DNA of 64,000 nucleotides from JAGOTP01 sp964598725. GTDB lineage: Bacteria; Patescibacteriota; Patescibacteriia; 2-12-FULL-60-25. The stretch's first letter is position 1, and each line of letters opens with the position of its first letter. The stretch is from the NCBI GenBank assembly GCA_964598725.1, contig CAZRCW010000002.1:310001-374000 (forward strand), in the 5' to 3' direction. The notes below the pieces were generated by a model. That model had not been told where the DNA came from, searched no databases, and worked only from the letters and a program-made list of their open reading frames with translations. The position numbers were made by a program, and so were the translations under genes. Shown here one piece after another: positions 1 through 7,005 of this stretch.

Positions 1-2
1 TT

Positions 3-128
3 GGATACATCCCACGACCTGAGGATGAACAGAATACGCGGGCAGTACTCGAAGCCGGCACAACAGAACTAAATGATCTCGATCGCACCTACGCACCACA
101 GATCGAACTTCGAAAGGCGCTTGTATAA
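3..128 (+). CDS. C-terminal fragment of an unidentified protein
   Basis: The window opens inside a reading frame that runs 41 codons to a TAA. The tail (GYIPRPEDEQ at its start, ELRKALV at its end) is hydrophilic and charged and shows no motif I recognise. It converges on the M20 peptidase gene, whose stop lies 22 bases further on. The frame is supported by its position just before a convergent gene and by lack of another explanation for the stretch; function cannot be given. Confidence 0.5.
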   Translation, partial: GYIPRPEDEQNTRAVLEAGTTELNDLDRTYAPQIELRKALV

Positions 129-150
129 GCGGGGGGGCATTTTCCGTCTT

Positions 151-1269
151 TTACGCTTCTCGTGGAGAGACTTTCTCTACACAGTCTAGATATCGTTCCG
201 CATACGCGAGTAGAAGATTCTTATACTCATCCAACCCCTTCAGCGACACCCACTCGTTCGGTCCATGCGCATCCCCGCCCGCTGAACGAAGCAAAATGAC
301 CGGAATTCCTTTCGCAGCGAAGAACCGTGCATCGCACGCAGACGGGAAATACATCTCTGGTACGGGTTTTTTGAACTGCATTTGAAAGACCTGCTTGAAC
401 AGCTCAACTTCCTTCTTTTTGGGCGGAAGAAAAAACGGCTGACCGGTCGCGAGCACTTGCACGTTTGCATTCGGAAAACAGCGTCGGATCTGTGCCAAAA
501 TACGCTCTGGACGGTCTCGTGGACTATGCCGAATATCAAACGAGAGCTTCACCTCTCCCGGGATCTGATTGATCGCTGTCCCTGCTTGGATCTTGGTTGG
601 CACAACACTCGTCCTCCAGTCTTCCATTCGTTTCAACGGTGGGTAGAGCTTTTCAACACACTTCAAACCCTCCGCTGCCAGCGAGATCGCATTCACCCCC
701 TCCCAGGCACGTGAAGCATGGCCAGTTTTCCCTGCAAGCGTCACCTCGAGCTGCAACACCCCCTTCTCTTCCGTCACAAGCGTGAACGGACTTCCTCCAT
801 CTGGAATAAACACCACCTCCGGCAAGAACTGTGGCGAGCGCTTGATCCAAGATCCGATCCCATGGGCGCCACCGACTTCTTCGTCACTTGAAAGGAGTAG
901 CCCGATCGAAGCGTGTGGATCTTTTTCTAATGCCTCTTTGAATGCAAACATAAGTGCGGCAATCGGTCCCTTCATGTCATACACCCCTCGACCGAACAGC
1001 TTGTCCCCTTTTCGTTTCAACGTAAGTTGTTCTGCATCACACGGGACAATATCTACATGCCCACAGAACAGAATTCGCGGACGCTTCACGCCCTTCGGTA
1101 GGTAGAGTGCCGTCTGTACTCCGCTCACCGATTGACGATGAACTCGAAGCTGATTCATTGTAAAAAACGCATCAATGCATTCAAAGATACGAGAAACCTC
1201 TTCTTTCTTTTGTTGGACCGTCTCATACGAGACGAGGTCTTTGATCAACTCGATAAGCAACGTGTTCAT
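151..1269 (-). CDS. M20 family metallopeptidase (DapE/ArgE/CPG2-like)
   Basis: A 372-residue di-zinc hydrolase of the M20 peptidase/deacylase family. Visible metal-site motifs are GHVDIVP (His71, Asp73), GRGVYDMKGP (bridging Asp98) and SSDEEVGG (catalytic Glu130 and metal Glu131), with a C-terminal DAHGPNEW carrying the last zinc histidine. The family removes acyl groups from amino acids or cleaves small peptides in the cytosol; the substrate cannot be told from the sequence. DapE-type desuccinylase, ArgE-type deacetylase and dipeptidase are all possible. Length is normal and the gene looks intact. The next upstream gene on the strand is an accessory acetyltransferase, so it probably has its own promoter. 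Confidence 0.85.
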   Translation of the reverse strand: MNTLLIELIKDLVSYETVQQKKEEVSRIFECIDAFFTMNQLRVHRQSVSGVQTALYLPKGVKRPRILFCGHVDIVPCDAEQLTLKRKGDKLFGRGVYDMKGPIAALMFAFKEALEKDPHASIGLLLSSDEEVGGAHGIGSWIKRSPQFLPEVVFIPDGGSPFTLVTEEKGVLQLEVTLAGKTGHASRAWEGVNAISLAAEGLKCVEKLYPPLKRMEDWRTSVVPTKIQAGTAINQIPGEVKLSFDIRHSPRDRPERILAQIRRCFPNANVQVLATGQPFFLPPKKKEVELFKQVFQMQFKKPVPEMYFPSACDARFFAAKGIPVILLRSAGGDAHGPNEWVSLKGLDEYKNLLLAYAERYLDCVEKVSPREA

Positions 1270-1292
1270 AAGAAAAGGATACTAGATGGAGA

Positions 1293-1326
1293 TGATGGAT
1301 CAAGTGGTATCAGACTTGATCCATCA
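1293..1326 (-). terminator. 13-bp hairpin incorporating the stop of the GNAT-like gene
   Basis: TGATGGATCAAGT pairs perfectly with ACTTGATCCATCA across an 8-nt loop. The stop codon of the upstream minus-strand gene is part of the stem. The downstream U tract is weak. It matches the long GC-balanced hairpins found after the other accessory genes. Confidence 0.65.
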
Positions 1327-1950
1327 GGAGGAGGGATGGACACGAGCCAGGAGAATGAAGGCGTCGTGGATACCAAGGCGGGACTCGAAGAACTCACGAA
1401 TGGAGGACGAACGACAGGTGTGATAGTCCGCACCTGACCGGTCATAGGCGTAGGCATTGCGCACGGTGAAGGTTGTCGGATCGAAGTCCGTCTTCCCCGC
1501 CAGAACACGCGCGATGCGTGCCGTCGTCGCTGATGGAGCGTTGACCGGATGCGGCCACAGACGATCGCCATGAAAGGCCAGCCAAGCCTCGTAGACGCGT
1601 GGGTTCTGCGTCCGGCAGGCGTGATAGTCAGGCGCATGACGATCGAGTGCGATCTGAACCAGCTCGCGATAGAGGCCGCGTGACCGCTCATCCGTCCGAA
1701 CGATCGTTCCATGACGGAAGAGGCAGCGCACACCCTCGATCTCGCGTAGAACCGTGACACCGAAGGCGATCACCTGATCATCTTCAACCAGTAGATCGAC
1801 CTCGGTTCCCGCCTGATGGCAGAATCGCTCGTGCATCACTTCGAGCGTGGCCCCGGGCTCATACCAGCGGTAGAGCGCAGCAATACGCTCGATGAGCGCC
1901 TCCTGTTGAGCGCAATCGAGTTCAAACGGATGGATCAGTTCAGCCTTCAT
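1324..1950 (-). CDS. GNAT-like acetyltransferase (accessory gene)
   Basis: A 208-residue protein resembling Gcn5-related N-acetyltransferases. The strand VIAFGVTVLREIEGV, then RHGTIVRTDERSRGLYREL, follows the GNAT pattern of a beta strand leading into an acetyl-CoA loop (RSRGLY in place of the classic Q/R-x-x-G-x-G/A), so the assignment is moderate. The substrate is unknown. The start is set by a strong SD, GAGGAG, 8 nt before the ATG. GC-rich codons (CTC, GAG, GCG), an SD and a private terminator hairpin set it apart from its neighbours and place it among the accessory single genes. An apparent terminator/antiterminator pair lies in its leader. Confidence 0.6.
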   Translation of the reverse strand: MKAELIHPFELDCAQQEALIERIAALYRWYEPGATLEVMHERFCHQAGTEVDLLVEDDQVIAFGVTVLREIEGVRCLFRHGTIVRTDERSRGLYRELVQIALDRHAPDYHACRTQNPRVYEAWLAFHGDRLWPHPVNAPSATTARIARVLAGKTDFDPTTFTVRNAYAYDRSGADYHTCRSSSIREFFESRLGIHDAFILLARVHPSS

Positions 1951-1978
1951 GATGGTTACTCCTCAAGTTGTGGTCTTC

Positions 1979-2072
1979 CAAAAAAACAGGAGCGCCTTCA
2001 GCCGGTATGGCCGAAGGCGCTCCTCTTTTTCAAGAACGAGAACGCAAGTAAGGCCTTCTTCAATCAGAAGGC
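1979..2072 (-). promoter_or_regulatory. Possible transcription attenuator ahead of the GNAT-like gene
   Basis: Read on the minus strand, a hairpin GCCTTCT/AGAAGGC (2053-2072) is followed by a strong intrinsic terminator, AGGAGCGCCTTC paired with GAAGGCGCTCCT (1988-2024), and a run of seven U. The SD and ATG of the acetyltransferase come next. Both hairpins contain GCCTTC and GAAGGC, so their arms can swap partners, as in an attenuator. No aptamer class is recognised. It could also be only an insulating bidirectional terminator, because A and T runs flank it on both sides. Confidence 0.45.
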
Positions 2073-2219
2073 GTCCACCAAACGAGTGGATAGTGCGCGT
2101 TTCGTTCGAGAGACCTATTCATGTGTACTATCGTACCGTTACAACAGTACGTCGTCAAGAACAGAGGTCGTGGGTGGCATCAAACCATAACAAACCGCCG
2201 CCTGGCAGGCTCAGCTCGC

Positions 2220-2522
2220 ATGTATTACGCTGCAGTCACACGTATGAGCGTTCCTCCAAGACATCTCCAGGAGCTAGTTCGCCTCCTCTCTTCAAAGCCA
2301 CCACAAGACATGGCAGCGCTTTTGGAAGATTTGTTGACTCCCCAAGAGCTGTTTTCGCTCGCTGAGCGCTGGCAAATTATCCAATCATTAGTAAAAGGAG
2401 CACCTCAACGCGATATCGCCGACCATCTCAACACGAGCATTAGCAAAATCACCCGCGGCTCACGGGTCGTTCAGTACGGAAAAGTGAACTGGAAGAAACT
2501 CGTCTCTGAGATGAAAAAATAG
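2220..2522 (+). CDS. TrpR/YerC-family helix-turn-helix protein
   Basis: About 100 residues with the Trp-repressor-like fold: an N-terminal helix (PPRHLQELVRLLSSK), then LLTPQELFSLAERWQIIQSL and the helix-turn-helix GAPQRDIADHLNTSISKITRGSRV. This order matches the YerC/YecD branch of the TrpR superfamily. The start at 2220 (MYYAAV) or 2244 (MSVPPR) fits the family length; a longer frame from 2121 would run through the promoter region. Upstream, GTACT and AGTAC half-sites form an inverted repeat (about 2124-2150), a possible operator. A terminator follows immediately. Regulated target is unknown. Confidence 0.75.
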   Translation: MYYAAVTRMSVPPRHLQELVRLLSSKPPQDMAALLEDLLTPQELFSLAERWQIIQSLVKGAPQRDIADHLNTSISKITRGSRVVQYGKVNWKKLVSEMKK

Positions 2523-2540
2523 CCCACTCGGGCTATTTTT
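2521..2540 (+). terminator. Intrinsic terminator of the TrpR-like gene
   Basis: AGCCC-ACTC-GGGCT followed by ATTTTT; the stem begins within the stop codon. Confidence 0.8.
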
Positions 2541-2556
2541 AACAATCCACAAAATA

Positions 2557-2862
2557 CTACTTTTTTGTTCGTTTGCTCAGCAGGAATTTCTGCGTAGCAT
2601 TGAGCGGCTTATCTTTACGATGCATACAACCTGGCCAACAACAGGGACGACGCTTACCCTCAGCAAGCTCGTCCCGTAGACGTTCAATATGCTGTTTTCT
2701 CGTTTCTGGAGTTTTTACCGACTGAACCCAACAAATCCACTCGTTCCGAGCGAGGGGCGTGATATCTTCCCAAGTTTCAAGAGTTTTTGGATGAGCAATA
2801 AGAACCGTGCGAAGGTCGCTTGGAAGCGTATGGGCCACACCGGCCGAGATTTTTTTGGGCAT
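2557..2862 (-). CDS. YdeI/OmpD-associated family protein
   Basis: About 101 residues. The C-terminal half (LARNEWICWVQSVKTPETRKQHIERLRDELAEGKR, given here in its key parts) matches the YdeI/OmpD-associated (bacteriocin-protection) domain, with the typical W(V/I)xSxKxxETRxxRI helix. The biochemical role of the family is poorly defined. I prefer the start MPKKIS because it fits the family; an upstream MGPHVS start at 2892 is possible. CCWPGC near the end adds two cysteines. It is divergent from the hypothetical gene at 2952. Confidence 0.65.
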   Translation of the reverse strand: MPKKISAGVAHTLPSDLRTVLIAHPKTLETWEDITPLARNEWICWVQSVKTPETRKQHIERLRDELAEGKRRPCCWPGCMHRKDKPLNATQKFLLSKRTKK

Positions 2863-2951
2863 ACTTAAGTCCATACTAACATGCGGACCCATGTTTGAAT
2901 TGTTTTTACAGACCAGGTATGCGTTGATACGCTTGGTTCATCACCTCCTCT

Positions 2952-3671
2952 ATGTTCAAAGCTCCGAGCGGCGAAACGCCCCGCTCCCTAGAAACCCTTG
3001 CAATTTCACAAGCGCAAATCGACGAAGCGATCACTTTGGATATCTATCGATTGGAGTGTTTACCAGAAGGGAAAGAAGACCCATCGAAACTAGATGCACT
3101 GTGTGATCAGGCTCTCGTAAAATACCTCCGAGATCGATTTAGCGTTGATTCTACAAAGATTCAGAAGCGGAACAGGACCTATATTGTTACGCTATCTCCA
3201 AAACAAGAAGCACGTCTTTCTGTAGATGAGGTCTACTCCGCACTCGATCAAGAGAAGAAAACAGCCCAGCTGACCATTTCGTTCAGCCTGTCCATCGATG
3301 GAATTCAGAAACATGAATACGATCGCGTCGTTCTCACGGCGTCAACGGCCTGCGTCCAGTCGATCCTTGAAAAACTACATGAGCGCGATGCTGAGCGTGA
3401 GCGACAAGAGCAAGCGTCTCAACGACAGCTTGAGCGCCTACTCCCAAGCGCTATCGCATTTGCTCGTCAACATCCGTTTGAAAAATTGAACAAACAGGCC
3501 TGCACACCTATTGCGGAGTTCATCGAGACAGTTTTAGGCGGAGAACTAAGCCCGGAAGAGACCCTCCAAATGATTCGGAGAGATGATGCCGAACCAGCCT
3601 GGGAATTCATTCGATATCGAGATGGGGAGGTTTGGGATATTCGTCAGTTTTCTGAAAAGCTTGCTACTTAA
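2952..3671 (+). CDS. Hypothetical protein, 239 residues
   Basis: No family recognised. The protein is soluble and acidic, with no signal peptide or membrane segment. A charged helical stretch around residues 140-165 (ERDAERERQEQASQRQ) looks like a short coiled coil; beta-rich sequence precedes it. No SD is visible before the ATG, as is usual for backbone genes here. The gene is followed by a terminator and a convergent tRNA-His. Confidence 0.7.
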   Translation: MFKAPSGETPRSLETLAISQAQIDEAITLDIYRLECLPEGKEDPSKLDALCDQALVKYLRDRFSVDSTKIQKRNRTYIVTLSPKQEARLSVDEVYSALDQEKKTAQLTISFSLSIDGIQKHEYDRVVLTASTACVQSILEKLHERDAERERQEQASQRQLERLLPSAIAFARQHPFEKLNKQACTPIAEFIETVLGGELSPEETLQMIRRDDAEPAWEFIRYRDGEVWDIRQFSEKLAT

Positions 3672-3711
3672 TAGCTGATAGGCTCGTGGGTAAATTTAAC
3701 AGAATATAAAA

Positions 3712-3737
3712 ATCCCTCATGTTATGAGGGATTTTTA
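3712..3737 (+). terminator. Intrinsic terminator
   Basis: ATCCCTCAT-GTT-ATGAGGGAT followed by TTTTAT. It ends one base before the 3' end of the convergent tRNA-His. Confidence 0.85.
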
Positions 3738-3812
3738 TGGGGTGGCTAGAGGGGATCGAACCCTCGATAACAGGACCACAACCTGCTGTGTTACCACTAC
3801 ACCATAGCCACC
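3738..3812 (-). tRNA. tRNA-His (GTG)
   Basis: Cloverleaf on the minus strand with acceptor GTGGCTA/TAGCCAC, an extra 5' G (position -1) opposite discriminator C73, anticodon loop TTGTGGT (anticodon GTG), T loop TTCGATC and an encoded CCA. The extra G and C73 are the tRNA-His identity elements. Confidence 0.95.
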
Positions 3813-3908
3813 ATGAAGTTTTTTGCTCCGCGAGCATAGCGGTTTTTGGGCATTTTGGCAATACTCGAAGACAGACAGAAAAGTACGCTATACTGAGCGT
3901 AGAATCTT

Positions 3909-4841
3909 ATGAAACAAACCCGCGATTCCGCTTTCTTTCAATCCGTGCCTGAAACGGGTGCAGACCTTGAAGCCAAGCGCATCCAGTTAGACGACACCTT
4001 CAGCAGTTATGTCCGGGAGAAGCTTTTGGGAACCGAAAAAACGCCTGGACTACTCGAACGCATCGACGACGTTCACACAGAACCCGCCGAGCAGATTGTT
4101 TCAAAAGAACTCACATCACTCCTCATTACGAGCGGGTTAACCTTCCTCAGCGGCCATACAGCTGCCGCATTCGAAGGGGTAGCCGGTTTTCGAAGCGGCC
4201 TTATGCGTTTAGAGCCTGCCCTACAGGAGCTCTACCCTCACATAGGGAAACCCTCCTATACGCTTGAGAAGGAAGCTGCCTCTTGCATTGAATTTGTCGG
4301 ACGACTAGCCGCCATTCATCCTGATGCTGATACGATCGGGCAGGCTGTCCCAGATCTGCCGCTCGAGACAATTAAACGCGTCGAGGCACCCGACCAGATC
4401 GATAAATTCGGCTTCATCGGACAACGTGTGCTCAAGGCGCGTATCCAATCGTACTTGGCCGAAAAGAACATGAGCCATCTTCTGGAAGAGAACGCTGAAC
4501 TGATCGCCGGAGTAGAAACAAACGATCTAAGCGCGGCCGTGGGATCTGAGTTTGAAGTGGATGATGAATACGGCATCTTTAACAAACTGACTTGTGACGA
4601 GACGCTTAAAGCACGCCTCTTAAAAGAATATATTGCTCTTGCTGGTGAATGGGTTGAGGAGTTCACACGTGAAGGCGGTCTAGCAGCTGAACTTATTACT
4701 CTTCGAGCCACTTTTAGCTCGCTCGATCAGCAACTTGCTCGACCAGACGAATATAAAGCCTATCTGAAAAAATACGCCGATTTCGAAACTCGTTGGCTCT
4801 GCCTCCGTTTGGCGCTCGCCCACTACACCCCAATCGCCTGA
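3909..4841 (+). CDS. Hypothetical protein, 310 residues
   Basis: No family recognised. Mostly helical and acidic, soluble by composition, without a signal peptide; one mildly hydrophobic patch around residues 78-100 (SLLITSGLTFLSG) is too polar for a sure membrane span. A -10 box TATACT sits 14 nt before the ATG and there is no SD, the common pattern of backbone genes here. It lies between tRNA-His and tRNA-Ile, with no partner gene to suggest a role. Confidence 0.7.
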   Translation: MKQTRDSAFFQSVPETGADLEAKRIQLDDTFSSYVREKLLGTEKTPGLLERIDDVHTEPAEQIVSKELTSLLITSGLTFLSGHTAAAFEGVAGFRSGLMRLEPALQELYPHIGKPSYTLEKEAASCIEFVGRLAAIHPDADTIGQAVPDLPLETIKRVEAPDQIDKFGFIGQRVLKARIQSYLAEKNMSHLLEENAELIAGVETNDLSAAVGSEFEVDDEYGIFNKLTCDETLKARLLKEYIALAGEWVEEFTREGGLAAELITLRATFSSLDQQLARPDEYKAYLKKYADFETRWLCLRLALAHYTPIA

Positions 4842-4898
4842 AGATTTTGACAATCCTGTCCAAATCTTGAATCCTAGCGGCAGTTTGTCGCTCGTTAC

Positions 4899-4973
4899 GG
4901 GCCCATAGCTCAGCGGTAGAGCAGGCGTCTTATACACGCTTGGTCGCAGGTTCGATCCCTGCTGGGCCTACCA
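4899..4973 (+). tRNA. tRNA-Ile (TAT)
   Basis: Full cloverleaf: acceptor GGGCCCA/TGGGCCT with a G1-U72 wobble, D arm GCTC/GAGC, anticodon stem GGCGT/ACGCT, loop CTTATAC giving anticodon TAT, T arm GCAGG-TTCGATC-CCTGC, A73 and encoded CCA. A UAU anticodon reads AUA directly; most bacteria instead use a CAU tRNA modified by TilS. Confidence 0.9.
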
Positions 4974-4976
4974 TCC

Positions 4977-5009
4977 AAGAAGTCGCCAAAGAGCGGCTTC
5001 TTTTGTTTT
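4977..5009 (+). terminator. Terminator after tRNA-Ile
   Basis: AAGAAGTCGC pairs with GCGGCTTCTT, followed by TTGTTTT. Confidence 0.75.
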
Positions 5010-5060
5010 AAAGCACACATACTGATCTATTTAGAGGTATACTGTAGGATATATCGCCCT

Positions 5061-6908
5061 ATGCACAAACCCTTTCTTGCTCTTCGAATAGTAGTCCTCG
5101 CTCTTTTGTTTGGGAGTGCTCTTATCGTTCCACGAGCGACTCAGGCGACCGTCTCAACCTACGTGGGTAAAATCCTTACCTCATCAAATGATCCTTCCCA
5201 CCTCTGGTATATCTCTCCGGTCAATAATAAAAAGTACGATCTCGGTACCTCCGTCGACCAAGCGACTGCCTCGCTTCGCAAAGTCAGCCTGGGTATCAGT
5301 ATCCGTGATTTGAATAAAATTCCACGCGTGAACGAAGCTAAAACCGGCGACAAAAAATTGCGTCAGCGCTTAGCTGGACGATTTCTATTGTCCGTTCAGG
5401 AAGATGGCAGGCTCTGGTACGTTAATCCAAAGGATTTGAAACGTTCCTACTTCGCTCCCGCTGCCGTGTCATTCGCCTATTTACAATCGCTTAAAACCAG
5501 CGTATCCGACGCGACCCTGCACTCGATTGCTACCGCCTTTGAATACCCACGGCTTGCAGCCTCGGATGCTCAACCGCTTGCCACAACCCCTCGCACGGGC
5601 TGCGCTTACAACAATCCCTCATGTGCCACCGATTATACCTGTGACGCTGTTCAGAACACCTGCCGATTAGCTATTGAATCTTCGATTCCCCCTACTTCAA
5701 CGCCGAACCCCTCACAACCAACAGCGACATCCCCTCAAATACCGACAACGATTACTCAACGCACGCCTCCTACGAATACCCCCATTACAGGAACCGTCCA
5801 AACAGCTACAAGCTACCGGTTGCCGAGCAAAGACTACCAGATAGGCTTCTGGACGATCTCACTTCAAAACGCCATCGCTTGGAAGAATGATCATGTACGT
5901 GTTCGATTGTCTACAACCAATCCCACCGTCTTAAGCGGCATCCAGCAGATCACCATCGATGCCATACAAATGGAACAGAACCCTCTGACTCAGCTTGGCA
6001 AAACCGACACTCTCATACTCGCCCCTGTGAGCACGGAGAATGGTACCGCTTATGAAACCACTCTAAATGCGGCTGACTGGTACGGACATGTAGCTTTTGG
6101 TTCGTTACGATTCAACTATACAAATGGCTCGCAAAGCGAGCTCCCACTCGGAGGAGTGGCTCTCATCATATTAGATCTCCAGCCTGATCAGGCAACTATC
6201 TATGAAACGGAGCACGCCATCGCCGTCCTCCCAACAGGCTATACACGAGCCGCCCAAAATCTTACTGAAGGCGTGGAACGCTGCGTACCTCAACTCGAAG
6301 CACAGGCCGGACCACTCTCCTTTCAGTTTGGGAAAGTGGTGTACATCTATCGTCAAAGGCAAGCGGGGTATATCGAGAATGGAGGATTCGTGAACATCAT
6401 CCGCAGCTCTCTATCGATTCTCGATACGTTTAACGTTGGACCTCCTCAAGAAGAAATCTGTGAAGCTATTACCTCGCACGAACTGACCCACTCTCTTTTC
6501 CCAACAACTCCCAAGCCAGTCTGGGCAGAAGAAGGCTTAGCCGAATACACCAGTCAAGCAATTTCCGGTCGCAAAATTGTCTGCGAATCAACTGGTTGGC
6601 GTGAGAGCTCCAGCACCGAATTACGGCCGTATGTCAGACTTATCCCTGGAACCTGGCAGGTTTCACGAGACTCATACCACACCGGTGTCTGTGTGTTTCG
6701 AGCTATTGAGGATACCTACGGTCGCGAAGCGATGAGCGGCATCTATCGGTCACTGGCAACCAACAGAAGCTTTACCGCCAATACCTACTGCAGTACAAAC
6801 TATCAATTCTATCGCGACGTGCTCTTTCCGAATGTTGATAGCTCATTCCGTCAGGTACTTCAGGATCGATTCGGTGTTCCTGAGACAGATATGAATTGCG
6901 TACGCTGA
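5061..6908 (+). CDS. Secreted HEXXH metallopeptidase-like protein, 615 residues
   Basis: Begins with a signal peptide (hydrophobic core IVVLALLFGSALIVP, cleavage near ATQA). Residues about 30-170 hold two repeats of a surface motif (LWYISPVNNKKY and LWYVNPKDLKRSY), then a small cysteine-rich patch (GCAYNNPSCATDYTC), a Pro/Thr linker, and a C-terminal catalytic region with HELTH plus EEGLAEYTSQ, the zinc-binding and downstream glutamate pattern of peptidase-MA-like gluzincins. It probably acts outside the cell or at the surface. -10 TATACT lies 17 nt before the ATG, with no SD. The next gene, at 7006, is a divergent paralogue. The substrate is unknown. Confidence 0.75.
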   Translation: MHKPFLALRIVVLALLFGSALIVPRATQATVSTYVGKILTSSNDPSHLWYISPVNNKKYDLGTSVDQATASLRKVSLGISIRDLNKIPRVNEAKTGDKKLRQRLAGRFLLSVQEDGRLWYVNPKDLKRSYFAPAAVSFAYLQSLKTSVSDATLHSIATAFEYPRLAASDAQPLATTPRTGCAYNNPSCATDYTCDAVQNTCRLAIESSIPPTSTPNPSQPTATSPQIPTTITQRTPPTNTPITGTVQTATSYRLPSKDYQIGFWTISLQNAIAWKNDHVRVRLSTTNPTVLSGIQQITIDAIQMEQNPLTQLGKTDTLILAPVSTENGTAYETTLNAADWYGHVAFGSLRFNYTNGSQSELPLGGVALIILDLQPDQATIYETEHAIAVLPTGYTRAAQNLTEGVERCVPQLEAQAGPLSFQFGKVVYIYRQRQAGYIENGGFVNIIRSSLSILDTFNVGPPQEEICEAITSHELTHSLFPTTPKPVWAEEGLAEYTSQAISGRKIVCESTGWRESSSTELRPYVRLIPGTWQVSRDSYHTGVCVFRAIEDTYGREAMSGIYRSLATNRSFTANTYCSTNYQFYRDVLFPNVDSSFRQVLQDRFGVPETDMNCVR

Positions 6909-6925
6909 TTTCGAAGCGGCTCTTG

Positions 6926-6964
6926 ATCAAAACTCCTCCTTTCAAGAAGGAGTTTTGATTTTAT
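6926..6964 (+). terminator. Intrinsic terminator
   Basis: ATCAAAACTCCT pairs perfectly with AGGAGTTTTGAT, followed by TTTTATT. Confidence 0.9.
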
Positions 6965-7005
6965 TGAAGGCCTAAACGAGGTATACTAGAGCTCATCTAT
7001 CCTCT

